Assembly: GCF_002119405.1 (NCBI RefSeq) | Contig: NZ_MTBG01000001.1 | Span: 248,001 to 312,000 of the forward strand | Length of the DNA stretch: 64,000 nt | DNA from: Pseudoruegeria sp. SK021 | GTDB lineage: Bacteria; Pseudomonadota; Alphaproteobacteria; Rhodobacterales; Rhodobacteraceae | Direction: 5' to 3' | Part shown: positions 1 through 9,359 of the stretch, one piece after another | How positions within the stretch are numbered: position 1 is the first letter of the stretch | Layout of the letters: every line of letters begins with the position of its first letter | Notes under the pieces: generated by a model | Seen by the model: the letters and a program-made list of their open reading frames with translations, nothing else | What the model was told of the DNA's origin: nothing | The model's database searches: none | Program-made: the position numbers and the translations under genes

Positions 1-102
1 CGGCACGATATGTCCGATGTGTCTTCCCAACCCTATTTCCACAACATATAGGTAGGGAACAGCCAGAGCATATCCCGGACCCCGGGCAAGACAGGAGCGC
101 CC

Positions 103-912
103 GTGGCCTATATCGTCGTCGTCGGAAACGAAAAAGGCGGGTCGGGGAAATCCACCACGTCCATGCATATTGCGACTGCTTTGGCGCGAATGGGCCATCG
201 GGTTGGCGGGCTGGATCTGGACCTGCGTCAAACCAGTTTCGGGCGCTATGTGGAAAACCGCGAAGCATTCTGCGCCCTTGAAGGCCATGACCTGCCCCGG
301 GTCCATTACCTACCCCTGCCCGAGGTCGATCCGGCCAGCCTGACCGAGGGGCAGAACATCTATGACATGCGCCTCGACGCGGCGGTCAGTCAGATGGAAG
401 ATAAGGTCGATTTCCTGCTGATCGATTGCCCCGGCTCCCATACCCGGCTCAGTCAGGTCGCCCATTCCTTGGCCGATACGTTGGTGACGCCGCTCAACGA
501 CAGTTTCATCGACTTCGATCTGTTGGCGCGGCACGATCCCGCCACCGGCAAAATCACCGGACCATCGGTCTATTCCGAAATGGTCTGGAATGCCCGCCAG
601 CTGCGGGCCCGGGCCGGTCTTAAGGCGATGGACTGGGTGGTGATCCGCAACCGGATGGGCCGCCAGCAGATGCACAACAAGAAAAAGGTCGGTGACGCGC
701 TGAACGATCTGTCAAAACGGATCGGATTTCGGGTCGCGCCGGGCTTTGCGGAACGGGTGATCTTCCGCGAGCTCTTTCCCCGTGGCCTGACGCTGTTGGA
801 TCTGCGCGACATCGGGGTCGGAAGTCTGAACTTGTCCAATATCGCAGCCCGGCAAGAAGTCCGCGATCTGATCAACGCGTTGAAACTGCCCGGCGTCAAA
901 GCCGACTTCTAA
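103..912 (+). CDS. mipZ: MipZ-like ParA-family division-site positioning ATPase
   Basis: A 269-residue P-loop ATPase of the ParA/MinD superfamily. A deviant Walker A (KGGSGKST, residues 11-18) follows the first beta strand, with LDLDLRQ at 37-43 and the Walker B strand FLLIDCPG near 104-111. The LRQTSFGRYVENR segment and the C-terminal part match MipZ rather than plasmid ParA. In alphaproteobacteria MipZ forms a polar gradient from ParB-bound origins and blocks FtsZ assembly away from midcell. The start is GTG at 103, with AGGAG at 93-97. No parB is adjacent, which is normal. It converges on the next gene with a 24-bp gap. Confidence 0.9.
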   Translation: MAYIVVVGNEKGGSGKSTTSMHIATALARMGHRVGGLDLDLRQTSFGRYVENREAFCALEGHDLPRVHYLPLPEVDPASLTEGQNIYDMRLDAAVSQMEDKVDFLLIDCPGSHTRLSQVAHSLADTLVTPLNDSFIDFDLLARHDPATGKITGPSVYSEMVWNARQLRARAGLKAMDWVVIRNRMGRQQMHNKKKVGDALNDLSKRIGFRVAPGFAERVIFRELFPRGLTLLDLRDIGVGSLNLSNIAARQEVRDLINALKLPGVKADF

Positions 913-936
913 AGCCTGCGTCCGGCGATCATCGGA

Positions 937-1980
937 CTAATCCAGAAGCCGGCCATCCCGAGAGGCCAAGATCGCCACGGGACGGGTCGCGTCGAACGCT
1001 GACAACACGATCAGCAGGATCGCGGTCATCGGCACCGCAATGATGGCCCCGATCAATCCCCAGATACTGGTCCAAATCAACAGCGTGCACAGCACGACCA
1101 CCGGGCTCATGTTGAAAGACCGGCTCATCACGCGCGGTTCCAGCCAGTTGCCGACATAGACCTGCGCAATGGTCAGCAGAACCAGCGTCGAGATCACCTC
1201 GGCCCAATCGCCGGTCAGCAGCATGTCATAGCCAACCACCACGGCGACCCCCATCAGCGACCCGACATAGGGGATGTAATTGAACAGACCGATCAGGAAC
1301 GCCCAGAATACAGCATTCTCGATCCCGAGCAGCCACATCGCCCCATAGGACAACACCGCCAGCACCGCGTTAATCAACGTCTTGGTGAACAGATAGGTCA
1401 CCACCTGTTCGTTGATTTGGTCAAAGATTTCCCGCGCGGTATCACGCTCACCGCCGTCCACCAGCACCAGATCGATCTTGTTGGACAGGGTTTCCCGCTC
1501 GGCCACCATGAAGACCACATAGGTCCCGACCAGCACGATATAGCCGCCCGCGCTGACCACCGTTCCGAACAAGTTCAGCGACAGGGTCGCCAGATCAAGC
1601 CGATCCTGCACCATCATGCGCATGGTTTCCCACGACGGCTGATCCACCAATCCCAACGCATCGCCGACGCTAGCCATTAACCGCAGAATATTGCCCTGAT
1701 AATCGACGCCGGACAGGGCAATGTTGCGCAAATTGGTCACCGCGATCAGGCCAATCATGGTCAAGGCCGCGCCAAAAATCAGCACCACCAACAAATAGAC
1801 CAGCCAGAACGGGCAATGCTTAAGCAGCGACCAGCGCCGCATGGCCTTGGTCGCCCCGACCAGCACATAACTCAGCATGATGGCGATCACGATCGGCAGG
1901 ATCACCGTTCGCCCGTTCACCATGCACCAGATCACCAAAGCAACGAAGGCAGTCAGGTAGAACAGGTTACGCAGTGGCAT
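937..1980 (-). CDS. AI-2E/PerM-family membrane transporter
   Basis: About 347 residues with roughly seven or eight hydrophobic segments and the family's conserved tail: a YIPYVGS turn, then PRVMSRSFNMSPVVV before the last membrane segments. The family includes TqsA (autoinducer-2 export), PerM and Na+/H+ antiporters, so substrate cannot be assigned. I chose ATG at 1980 (MPLRNLFYL) because GGAG lies upstream and the hydrophobic N-terminus begins there. A GTG at 2055 would add 25 unlikely residues. It is an inner-membrane protein, separated by about 140 bp from the Usp gene transcribed in the same direction. Confidence 0.85.
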   Translation of the reverse strand: MPLRNLFYLTAFVALVIWCMVNGRTVILPIVIAIMLSYVLVGATKAMRRWSLLKHCPFWLVYLLVVLIFGAALTMIGLIAVTNLRNIALSGVDYQGNILRLMASVGDALGLVDQPSWETMRMMVQDRLDLATLSLNLFGTVVSAGGYIVLVGTYVVFMVAERETLSNKIDLVLVDGGERDTAREIFDQINEQVVTYLFTKTLINAVLAVLSYGAMWLLGIENAVFWAFLIGLFNYIPYVGSLMGVAVVVGYDMLLTGDWAEVISTLVLLTIAQVYVGNWLEPRVMSRSFNMSPVVVLCTLLIWTSIWGLIGAIIAVPMTAILLIVLSAFDATRPVAILASRDGRLLD

Positions 1981-2122
1981 GGGCGATCGGTCTCCGGCGG
2001 CATCAGGGTCTTCGCTCAATCCGTGCGCCCCAACGATCCCAGAGGACAAAATCACAACCGCCCGTATGCGTCCAGCCTATGCAGCCACGCACGTCGGGGT
2101 AAGGGCCACTTCCGTACCGCGT

Positions 2123-2563
2123 TCAGTCGGTGTCGCGTACCACCAGAACCGAACAGGGGGCATGACGCACCACATGCGCGGCGTTGGGGCCAATGACGTA
2201 ATCACCGAGGTTCGGGCGATGCGATCCCATGACAATCAGCGACGCCGTGTCCGCCTTGGCCGCCTTGATCACCTCGTCATAGACCCGGCCCGTGGCCACC
2301 ACATGGCGCACCTCATGGTCGACCTCTTCGCCCAGCGTCTCTGTCACCATTTTGGACAGTTGCGCCCGCGCCTTGGCTTGTGCGTTCTCACGGAAATTGG
2401 CGGGGAAATAGCCGCCAACCATACTGCTGCCGAAATCGGGCAAGACCGTCATCACGTCCAGCCGCGCCCCATCCAGCTGCGCCAGTTGCAGCGCCCGTCG
2501 CAGCACCGGCTTTTCGTGATCTGTACGATCCAGATCCAAAGCGCAGATAATGATCCCGCTCAT
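2123..2563 (-). CDS. Universal stress protein, coupled to the TRAP permease
   Basis: A 146-residue UspA-domain protein beginning MSGIIICALDLDRTDHEKPV. The C-terminal nucleotide-binding signature is GSHRPNLGDYVIGPNA followed by CSVLVV, the ATP-binding G-x2-G-x9-G pattern, so it probably binds ATP. The ATG at 2563 has a perfect AGGAGG (2571-2576 on the complement) and overlaps the permease stop as ATGA, so translation is coupled. Usp proteins encoded with TRAP transporters are known (TeaD with TeaABC of Halomonas), where the Usp modulates uptake. That role here is inference from position. Confidence 0.9.
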   Translation of the reverse strand: MSGIIICALDLDRTDHEKPVLRRALQLAQLDGARLDVMTVLPDFGSSMVGGYFPANFRENAQAKARAQLSKMVTETLGEEVDHEVRHVVATGRVYDEVIKAAKADTASLIVMGSHRPNLGDYVIGPNAAHVVRHAPCSVLVVRDTD

Positions 2564-5166
2564 GCCAGTGCCTCCTCTTGCCGGGCGGCGCGTCCCCGTT
2601 GAAGCCAAACAATCCCCATCAACAACAGCAGCGCCGGAATAAAGACCAGATCCTTGGGCAATTGCGCCGCCGGGGCTTTGACCTCGGTCACCACCACCGG
2701 ATCATCACCATAGAAGTCAAAGCCACTCATGACATCTGCGTAAGGCGTGCCGAACATGGGCTCGTCAAGCTTGGTCAGACCGTCCTCAGCCAGCACGATC
2801 AGGCCAAGGTCATCCAACCGCTCCGGGCCCGTTCCGTCGCCCGCGACCGGCAGAACCAGCGTGGTCGACTTTTCGGTGCCGGACATGAAGTCCGGGCCGC
2901 TGACCACGATCCGCATCTCGCTGCCTGCCGTGGCCTCGCCGATCGCAGTCTCCATCTGCGCCGGCGGCACCATGTGATACGGCGGCGTAATCCGGTTCAT
3001 GATGAAATCCGGTCGGAACAGGCAGAACGCGATCGCCACCAACAACACACTTTCGATGATGGTATTGCGGGTCAGGAAGTAGCCCATGGTCCCAGCGGTG
3101 AAGACCAGGATTCCGATTGCGGCGACGACAAAGACCAAAGTGCCCTGCGCCCAGCCCACATCGATCAACAACAGATCGGTGTTGAAAATGAACATGAACG
3201 GCAACATGATGGTCCGAAGCGAATAGAAGAAAGCAACGAAGCCGGTCTTGATCGCATCGCCCCCCGACACCGCCGCCGCCGCGAAACTGGCAAGGCCAAC
3301 TGGCGGTGTCACATCCGCCATGATCCCGAAATAGAACACGAACAGGTGGACGGCGATCAGCGGCACGATCAGCCCGGACTGTGCGCCCAAGGTCACGATC
3401 ACCCCGGCCATCAGCGAACTGACGACGATGTAATTCGCCGTGGTCGGCAGTCCCATTCCAAGGATCAACGACAAGATCCCAACCAGCACGAGCATGGCAA
3501 TTAGGTTGCCGCCCGACAGGAACTCCACCAGATCGGCCATCACCTGTCCGACGCCGGTCAAAGTGACGGTTCCGACGATCACGCCCGCCGTGGCCGTGGC
3601 CAGTCCGATGCCAATCATGTTGCGCGCGCCGTCGATCATGCCCTGAAGTAGATCCACGACCCCAAGCACGAATTCGTTAGCAATCTCAGATTCGCCCCGG
3701 AAGATCGCTTTCAACGGCTTTTGGGTCAGCAGCATCACAAACAAAAGCGACGCGGCCCAGAACGCCGACAGGCCGGGCGATTTCTGTTCGATCATCAGGA
3801 AATAGACCAGCACGATGATCGGCAGCAAATAGTACAACCCGGATTTGTAGATCTCGGCCACCACCGGCAATTCGATCTGTTCCGCGTTGGGATCATCCGG
3901 CATCAGATCCGGCCCGCGCGATGCCAGATACAGCAGCGCCACATAGGCCAGCATCACCAGCAGCGCCAAAATCCAGCCCGCGCCCTCAGGCACCATTGAC
4001 GAAATCCACCGCACCGGGAATTGCACCCCATAGCACAGCACCGCGAAACCGACGAAAAAGGCCATCATCCCGCCAATGGTCTTGGCCATGGATGTCGCCC
4101 GGTTGCCGAGCGTCGGCATGTTGCGCTTTACCGCCTCCAGATGGACGATATAGACCAGCGCGATGTAGGAAATGGTGGCAGGCAGGAAGGCGGCCTTGAT
4201 CACCTCGACATAAGAGACGCCGACATATTCCACCATAAGGAAGGCCGCAGCCCCCATCACCGGCGGCATGATCTGGCCGTTGACCGAACTGGCCACCTCG
4301 ACCGCGCCGGCTTGTTCGCGCGTGAACCCGACCCGCTTCATCAGCGGAATGGTAAATGTGCCCGTGGTCACCACATTGGCAATGGACGAGCCCGAGATCA
4401 GGCCCGTCGCGGCCGAGCCGACCACAGCCGCCTTGGCCGGACCACCGCGCAGGTGCCCCAAGGCGCCAAAGGCCATCTTGATGAAATAGTTCCCGGCCCC
4501 CGCCTTATCCAGCAAAGCGCCGAACAGCACGAACAGGAAGACGAATTTGGTCGATACCCCAAGGGCGATCCCGAACACGCCCTCCGAGGTGATCCACATA
4601 TGGCTCATCGCTTTTTGCAGCGAGGCCCCTTTCCAGCGGATCACTTCCGGCACGACCGGGGACGATCCGAAGAACACGTACAGCAAAAAGATCGACGCGA
4701 TGATGGCCATGGCGGGGCCAAGGGTCCGACGCGCCGCTTCAAACAGCAGCACCAGACCGGCCAAGGCGAACCATTTGTCCGTATTGTCGGCAAGTCCGCC
4801 GCTGGCAACGATCTTGTTATAGAAGAAATAGCCGTACATCGCCAGAAATGCGCCAATCACCGCGAACGCCCAATCCTGATAGGGAATGCGGTCGCGCGGG
4901 CTGGATTTCAAAGCGGGATAGGCGAGAAAGGCAAGGAACATCGCGAAGGCCAGATGAACCTGGCGGGAGTTATTGATCAAAGATCCGGGCAGGATGTAAT
5001 TGGATACCGGCGATGCCAAAACCACCTGAAACACCGACCATGCCACGGCCACCAAAGCCATAAACAGGCCGATTGGCCCAGCTGGGGTGCGGGCGCCGGA
5101 ATCGGACGACGCGACAAGGTCTTGTAGTTCGGCCTCTGACAGTTGTCCCTTGGCGCTATCCTGCAT
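2560..5166 (-). CDS. TRAP transporter fused 4TM/12TM permease, TAXI type
   Basis: An 868-residue polytopic membrane protein. Small (DctQ-like) and large (DctM-like) TRAP subunits are fused, as is standard for TAXI-type systems. The large-subunit core shows conserved glycine/proline loops such as GSSIANVVTTGTFTIPLMKR and GMGLPTTANYIV. The last ~200 residues contain further helices and a soluble segment resembling DUF3394, then a final helix. The start is ATG at 5166 behind GAAGGAG. The gene follows the TAXI receptor gene and is coupled to the Usp gene. It should catalyse Na+- or H+-driven uptake of an unidentified carboxylate-like solute. Confidence 0.92.
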   Translation of the reverse strand: MQDSAKGQLSEAELQDLVASSDSGARTPAGPIGLFMALVAVAWSVFQVVLASPVSNYILPGSLINNSRQVHLAFAMFLAFLAYPALKSSPRDRIPYQDWAFAVIGAFLAMYGYFFYNKIVASGGLADNTDKWFALAGLVLLFEAARRTLGPAMAIIASIFLLYVFFGSSPVVPEVIRWKGASLQKAMSHMWITSEGVFGIALGVSTKFVFLFVLFGALLDKAGAGNYFIKMAFGALGHLRGGPAKAAVVGSAATGLISGSSIANVVTTGTFTIPLMKRVGFTREQAGAVEVASSVNGQIMPPVMGAAAFLMVEYVGVSYVEVIKAAFLPATISYIALVYIVHLEAVKRNMPTLGNRATSMAKTIGGMMAFFVGFAVLCYGVQFPVRWISSMVPEGAGWILALLVMLAYVALLYLASRGPDLMPDDPNAEQIELPVVAEIYKSGLYYLLPIIVLVYFLMIEQKSPGLSAFWAASLLFVMLLTQKPLKAIFRGESEIANEFVLGVVDLLQGMIDGARNMIGIGLATATAGVIVGTVTLTGVGQVMADLVEFLSGGNLIAMLVLVGILSLILGMGLPTTANYIVVSSLMAGVIVTLGAQSGLIVPLIAVHLFVFYFGIMADVTPPVGLASFAAAAVSGGDAIKTGFVAFFYSLRTIMLPFMFIFNTDLLLIDVGWAQGTLVFVVAAIGILVFTAGTMGYFLTRNTIIESVLLVAIAFCLFRPDFIMNRITPPYHMVPPAQMETAIGEATAGSEMRIVVSGPDFMSGTEKSTTLVLPVAGDGTGPERLDDLGLIVLAEDGLTKLDEPMFGTPYADVMSGFDFYGDDPVVVTEVKAPAAQLPKDLVFIPALLLLMGIVWLQRGRAARQEEALA

Positions 5167-5245
5167 CGCACGCTCCTTCGCAGCGGATCTGGGTGGCCTC
5201 AGGGCGCCCAATCGGGCGCCCTGAAACGTAGGTTACGGGTGGATG

Positions 5246-6214
5246 TTACTCGATCCAGCCGCGTTCTTTGTAATATTTCTCAGCACCGGGATGCAGCGGC
5301 GCGGACAAACCAGCGGAAATCATTTCCTCTTCCTGCAGGTTGGCGAAGGCCGGGTGCAGGGTCTTGAAATCGTCGAAGTTGTCGAACACCGCTTTGACCA
5401 GCTGGTACACGGTCTCGTCGTCAACGGCGGTCGAAGAAACGAAGGTCGCGCCAACCCCGAAGGTCACCACATCTTCATCGCTGCCCCGATACATGCCACC
5501 GGGGATGATCGCCTTCCGGTAATACGGGAATTCTTCGATCAGCGCTTCAACTTCCGGTCCGTCAACGGTGACAAGTACGGAATCGCAGGCTGTGCTGGCT
5601 TCTTCGATCGACCCGGACGGGTGACCAACGGTGTAAACCATCGCATCGATCTGATTATCACACAGCGCCGCCGACTGCTCAGCTGCCTTCAACTCGGTCG
5701 CGAGAGAGAAGTCGCTGGTGCTCATCCCTTTGGCTTCCAACAACACCTCAATGGTGTCCCGCTGGCCCGAACCGGGATTGCCGATATTGACCCGCTTGCC
5801 TTTGAGATCGTCAAAGTTCGTCACGCCGGAATCGGCGCGCGCCACCACGGTGAACGGCTCAGGATGGACCGAGAAAACTGCGCGCAGTTCCGGGAATGGC
5901 CCGGCATCCGCGAAGGAACCGGTGCCGTTATACGCGTTGAACTGCACGTCCGACTGCGCAACGCCGAATTCCAGCTCGCCCGCGCGGATGGTGTTGATGT
6001 TATAGACCGAACCGCCGGTGCTTTCGACCGAGCAGCGCAATCCGTGTTCTTTACGGCCTTTATTGACCAGACGGCAAATCGCGCCACCGGTCGGATAATA
6101 CACCCCGGTCACACCGCCGGTCCCAATTGTGAAAAACTCTTGCGCATAGGACGCAGGCGCACCCAAAGCGCCCGCGACTACCATCATTGCGCCAAAGGAC
6201 AACGAAGCCTTCAT
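5246..6214 (-). CDS. TAXI-family TRAP transporter substrate-binding protein
   Basis: A 322-residue periplasmic receptor with a signal peptide (residues 1-24, cleavage after ASYAQ). The mature start [20 protein letters not shown] is diagnostic of the TAXI family, as is [16 protein letters not shown] in the middle. It delivers solute to the fused permease encoded 80 bp downstream. The start is ATG at 6214 with GGGGAG upstream. Two inverted repeats in the upstream intergenic DNA are candidate control sites. The substrate cannot be read from sequence. Confidence 0.93.
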   Translation of the reverse strand: MKASLSFGAMMVVAGALGAPASYAQEFFTIGTGGVTGVYYPTGGAICRLVNKGRKEHGLRCSVESTGGSVYNINTIRAGELEFGVAQSDVQFNAYNGTGSFADAGPFPELRAVFSVHPEPFTVVARADSGVTNFDDLKGKRVNIGNPGSGQRDTIEVLLEAKGMSTSDFSLATELKAAEQSAALCDNQIDAMVYTVGHPSGSIEEASTACDSVLVTVDGPEVEALIEEFPYYRKAIIPGGMYRGSDEDVVTFGVGATFVSSTAVDDETVYQLVKAVFDNFDDFKTLHPAFANLQEEEMISAGLSAPLHPGAEKYYKERGWIE

Positions 6215-6243
6215 TCGCGTAACTCCCCAAAATACCTAGAGTT

Positions 6244-6270
6244 CCTTTCGGCGATGTTTCGCACGAAAGG
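6244..6270. promoter_or_regulatory. Inverted repeat 30 bp before the TAXI receptor gene
   Basis: CCTTTCG and CGAAAGG are perfect 7-bp arms separated by 13 bases. The repeat sits 30-56 bases upstream of the receptor start codon on the coding strand. It could be an operator or a 5'-leader hairpin. No regulator gene is adjacent. Confidence 0.4.
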
Positions 6271-6364
6271 ACATTCTAATTGTCGATCCCGGAAGCATGG
6301 CCCGGGACATGAAAGAATGCAACGGCTGCGTAATCCACTGCGGAAAATACCGCAAGCGTTTGAT

Positions 6365-6379
6365 ATATTGAAACAATAT
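6365..6379. promoter_or_regulatory. Palindrome ATATTG-AAA-CAATAT, candidate operator
   Basis: Perfect 6-bp arms around a 3-base centre in an AT-rich patch about 150 bases upstream of the TRAP-TAXI operon. The short symmetrical form suits a dimeric repressor or activator site. Function is inferred from symmetry and location only. Confidence 0.35.
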
Positions 6380-6568
6380 CGGACCATCCCTTGCATTTCA
6401 GGGGAAAGATTTACGTATGGTTACCCGGTCATAACTGCTTATTTTGCCACCAATGCATCTTGAAATGCCAAACTGTTGCGCATTTCCGAACGACCCACCC
6501 CCCGGCGCGTTGCGCGAGAGGATGGGAGATGGGTCAGGTCTGCGACAGCAAAATCCGGCAAGCGGGGT

Positions 6569-7066
6569 TTAGTTTTCCGCGCCCATTGCCGCCATGCCGC
6601 GCTGCATGATCCGCTGCTGCGCCGCCTGCAATTCGGGTCCAACCAGCGACATTGCCGCCGCCATGAAGGGCTGCATCTTGTCAAGAACGCCCAATCCCTC
6701 TGGCGTGCGATAGAACGCATCCAGCGCCTGCAATTCGTCCAAGGTAAAGGTTTCGGCGGCGGCCTCGACCATGGCGTCTTCCAGTGGCTCGCGCACGGTT
6801 ACCAGTTCTTCTGAGGCAATCGTGCCAATCTCAACCACCAGTTCCGGCGGCAGATCAGGGCTAGAGGACCGAACCTGTTCGACCACCGTTTCCGGCGACA
6901 GCAGCCGGTCGATCATCGCCTGTTGTCCGGGGCTGGAAATATACGACTCCGCCGCCGCCCGCAGCGCCGCCATGTCCTCGCCTTGGGCGAAGGCAACGCC
7001 AAGGCCGGGACCTGCCATAAGCACCGTGGCAAGGCAAAGGCGTGGCAAAAACTGTCTGACTATCAT
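6569..7066 (-). CDS. Exported DUF2059-family protein
   Basis: A 165-residue protein with a signal peptide (MIVRQFLPRLCLATVLMAGPGLGVAFAQ). The helical mature domain has the DUF2059 pattern: a conserved helix around LQALDAFYRTPEGLGVLDKM and a preceding segment about gut-like FTLDE. Its biochemical function is unknown; it should be periplasmic. ATG at 7066 is preferred over longer forms because GAGGAA precedes it and the signal peptide begins there. It is separate from the TRAP operon, which has its own promoter region. Confidence 0.8.
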   Translation of the reverse strand: MIVRQFLPRLCLATVLMAGPGLGVAFAQGEDMAALRAAAESYISSPGQQAMIDRLLSPETVVEQVRSSSPDLPPELVVEIGTIASEELVTVREPLEDAMVEAAAETFTLDELQALDAFYRTPEGLGVLDKMQPFMAAAMSLVGPELQAAQQRIMQRGMAAMGAEN

Positions 7067-7204
7067 CTCAGGCTTCCTCAAAGGGATGGAAAATATCGCG
7101 TCGCGGTCCATGCACCATCCGGCGCTTGGCCACAAAGCTTCCCCCAGAGCCGCCGGAATGGAAACCCCCAAATGGGCGCACAATTCCGGCATCTGGACCC
7201 GGGG

Positions 7205-7747
7205 CTAGCCGCCCTCGCGCCGCCGCAACGTCGCCAACGTATAGCTTGGCAGAACCGGTCCATAGGTTTCCGGCTGGAAATGCGGGTCCACCGGCAGGCA
7301 ACCCCGGCCACAAATCTGCCGGGAATTTCCGGTCTCGCCGTCGACAAACCACAGTCGGCCACCCGGCGTGGCGATATAACCGTCAACGCCCATATCCATG
7401 TCGTCTAGCACATCCGCCACCGACGGCACCTCGCCGTCATAGCCAACATCATAGGCACCATGGGTGTGATAGCTGGCAAACACCCGCACTTCTTTGGGGG
7501 CATAACCCGATGTGCAACTGAACCGCGTCCCCTCACTGGCGCGGATGGCCACGATCACCCCGTCAAAGCGATAGCCAAGCACGCCGCAATATTCGTGATT
7601 GGAGGCAAACGACACCGCCTGCAATCGCGACAGATAGGACGAGGCCGCCGCCACTTCCGCAGCCGTCTGCGCCTGAGCGCCGCCGCCGACCAGCAACGCC
7701 CAAAGCCCCGCGATCAGCCATCCGATCCTTCTGGCACCCCGGCTCAT
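7205..7747 (-). CDS. Secreted DUF4329-family protein with JAMM-like metal motif
   Basis: A 180-residue protein with a signal peptide (about residues 1-26, ending GGAQAQ). The mature part has HEYCGVLG, then ASYHTHGAYD, then SVADVLDD and GYIATPGGRLWFVDG. This recalls DUF4329, and its residue order (Glu, then His-x-His, then Ser-x2-Asp) resembles a JAB/MPN metalloprotease centre, though the H-x-H to Ser spacing is 12 residues rather than the usual 7-10. Four cysteines in the mature part suggest disulfides. Its ATG overlaps the upstream binding-protein stop (ATGA), so the two are translated together. Peptidase activity is inference. Confidence 0.7.
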   Translation of the reverse strand: MSRGARRIGWLIAGLWALLVGGGAQAQTAAEVAAASSYLSRLQAVSFASNHEYCGVLGYRFDGVIVAIRASEGTRFSCTSGYAPKEVRVFASYHTHGAYDVGYDGEVPSVADVLDDMDMGVDGYIATPGGRLWFVDGETGNSRQICGRGCLPVDPHFQPETYGPVLPSYTLATLRRREGG

Positions 7748-9306
7748 TGCAATGTCACATATTTGAATAGCGGCGTGTCTGCGGGATCGACGGTCATTTC
7801 AACGCCCGGCCCAACGCCCCAAGAGGTCACTTGTTGGTGCAGCGGCAAATACAGGGTCAGGTCCTGTGCCGCCACCCACAGGTCGGCAATCTGGGCCGCC
7901 CGTTCCCCGGGATCGGTGACCGCAGCCAAGGCATCAATCTTCTGGTCAAAGGCCGGGTCTGCGAACCCGGTCGCGTTCCAGACGCCGTGGCCAGCCTTGC
8001 GGCTGTGATACAGCGCATCCAGCACCGGAGCTGAATCCAACGTCGAAACGCCCAAACCCAGCAGATAGAAATCAGTCTCACCCGCAAGGATTTTGCCGAA
8101 ATGCACCGCGCTTGAGGTGATCTCAGGGGTGACGATAATGTCGATTTGCGCCATCATTCGGGCCACGGCCTCGCAGATTGCTGCGTCCCCAGCATAGCGC
8201 CCCTCAGGGCAGTCCAAGCGCAGCGTGAACCCATCGTCATAACCGGCCTCAGCCATCAACGCTTTGGCCGACAGGACATCCGTTTCAGGCGGGCGGTTCA
8301 GGTCAGCGGACCAACCTGTGACCGATGGTGCGATCAGCATCCCCGCCGGGCGCGACTGCCCGCCCATCACCACCTGCTGGATCACATCGCGGTTGATCGT
8401 CATCGACATCGCCCGCCGCACCCGCGGATCCGACAGCGGATTGCCCGTCGTCAGATCATCGCTGACCAGATCCTTGGCGCCAACGTTGAGCCCGAAAAAG
8501 ATCACCCGGTTCTGCGGTGCCGTTTGCATGGACAGCCCTGCATCGTGATCGGCTTTGGTCAGGCTGCGCGCGGGCACATCCTGCACCACATCCACCAGCC
8601 CGTCCCGCAACGCCGGCAGCAGCGCGGCTTCGGGCAACGGCGTGTGGACGATGCCGGTCACGTCCATCGCGAACAATACATGACCCCAATAGGCTTCGTG
8701 TACGGTCAGATCGGTGCGGACCCCAGCCTCACGTGCCACCAAACGATAGGGGCCGGTGCCGTTGGTGTGGCTCGCCGCATAGCCGTCCGCCGCAACGGGC
8801 CCGGCGCGGTTGGCCTCGGTCCAGCCCTTGTCCATAATCTCAAGGCCGGTCAACAGGTCTGGCAAGTTCGGCGTCGGAGCTGTCGTGACGATCTCGACGG
8901 TAAAAGGCCCCGGCGCGCGCACCGCCCGGATGTCGGCCGCCGATGTACGCAGGCCGCTGCCCTCTGACCGGGCTCGGCCGATCGAATAGACCACATCGGC
9001 GCTGTCAAACTTGGCGCCGTCGTGAAACGTCACCCCTTGGCGCAGATTGAACACCCAGACCGTGGGGTCGCTGGCCGAAACCTGCCAATCGGTCGCCAGC
9101 GCCGGTTCAAGCGCCCCTTCCGGGTTGCGCAACACCAGTGGCTCGTAAATCTGGCGGATCAGGGTGGCGGGGGCGGCTTCAGTTTGGGCGTGCGGATCCA
9201 AGCTTGCGCTTTCTAAGGCGCTGGCCCAGCGTAGGATCTCTGCCGCCGCCGGGGATCCCGACACCGCGATCATCAGGGCCACCGCCCAAATTGGTCCAGC
9301 CGTCAT
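7744..9306 (-). CDS. Family 5 ABC-transporter substrate-binding protein (oligopeptide type)
   Basis: A 520-residue periplasmic receptor with a signal peptide (MTAGPIWAVALMIAVSGSPAAAE). The SBP family 5 signature is clear: LRWASALESASLDPH at the mature N-terminus, YEPLVLRNPEG, VFNLRQGVTFHDGAKF, and a C-terminal DALYHSRKAGHG. Relatives bind di/oligopeptides, nickel or small glycosides. No permease or ATPase gene adjoins it, so it either serves a transporter elsewhere or has another role. The start is ATG at 9306 behind GGGAGC. Translation is coupled to the JAMM-like protein downstream. Confidence 0.88.
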   Translation of the reverse strand: MTAGPIWAVALMIAVSGSPAAAEILRWASALESASLDPHAQTEAAPATLIRQIYEPLVLRNPEGALEPALATDWQVSASDPTVWVFNLRQGVTFHDGAKFDSADVVYSIGRARSEGSGLRTSAADIRAVRAPGPFTVEIVTTAPTPNLPDLLTGLEIMDKGWTEANRAGPVAADGYAASHTNGTGPYRLVAREAGVRTDLTVHEAYWGHVLFAMDVTGIVHTPLPEAALLPALRDGLVDVVQDVPARSLTKADHDAGLSMQTAPQNRVIFFGLNVGAKDLVSDDLTTGNPLSDPRVRRAMSMTINRDVIQQVVMGGQSRPAGMLIAPSVTGWSADLNRPPETDVLSAKALMAEAGYDDGFTLRLDCPEGRYAGDAAICEAVARMMAQIDIIVTPEITSSAVHFGKILAGETDFYLLGLGVSTLDSAPVLDALYHSRKAGHGVWNATGFADPAFDQKIDALAAVTDPGERAAQIADLWVAAQDLTLYLPLHQQVTSWGVGPGVEMTVDPADTPLFKYVTLQ

Positions 9307-9359
9307 CGCTTGCTCCCGTCTTGCGGCCATGATCGCGGCACGGCGCAGGACACGCAACC

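Larger units (their letters stand above)
6215..6568. other. Intergenic region upstream of the TRAP operon
   Basis: A 354-base stretch between the TAXI receptor start and the DUF2059 stop. I see no convincing gene. It holds two inverted repeats (6244-6270 and 6365-6379), entered separately, and presumably the promoter of the receptor-permease-usp operon. Confidence 0.6.

Noticed and set aside
4021-5127. 368-codon open frame opposite the TRAP permease
   Set aside because: His/Arg/Gln-rich composition typical of antisense frames in high-GC DNA.
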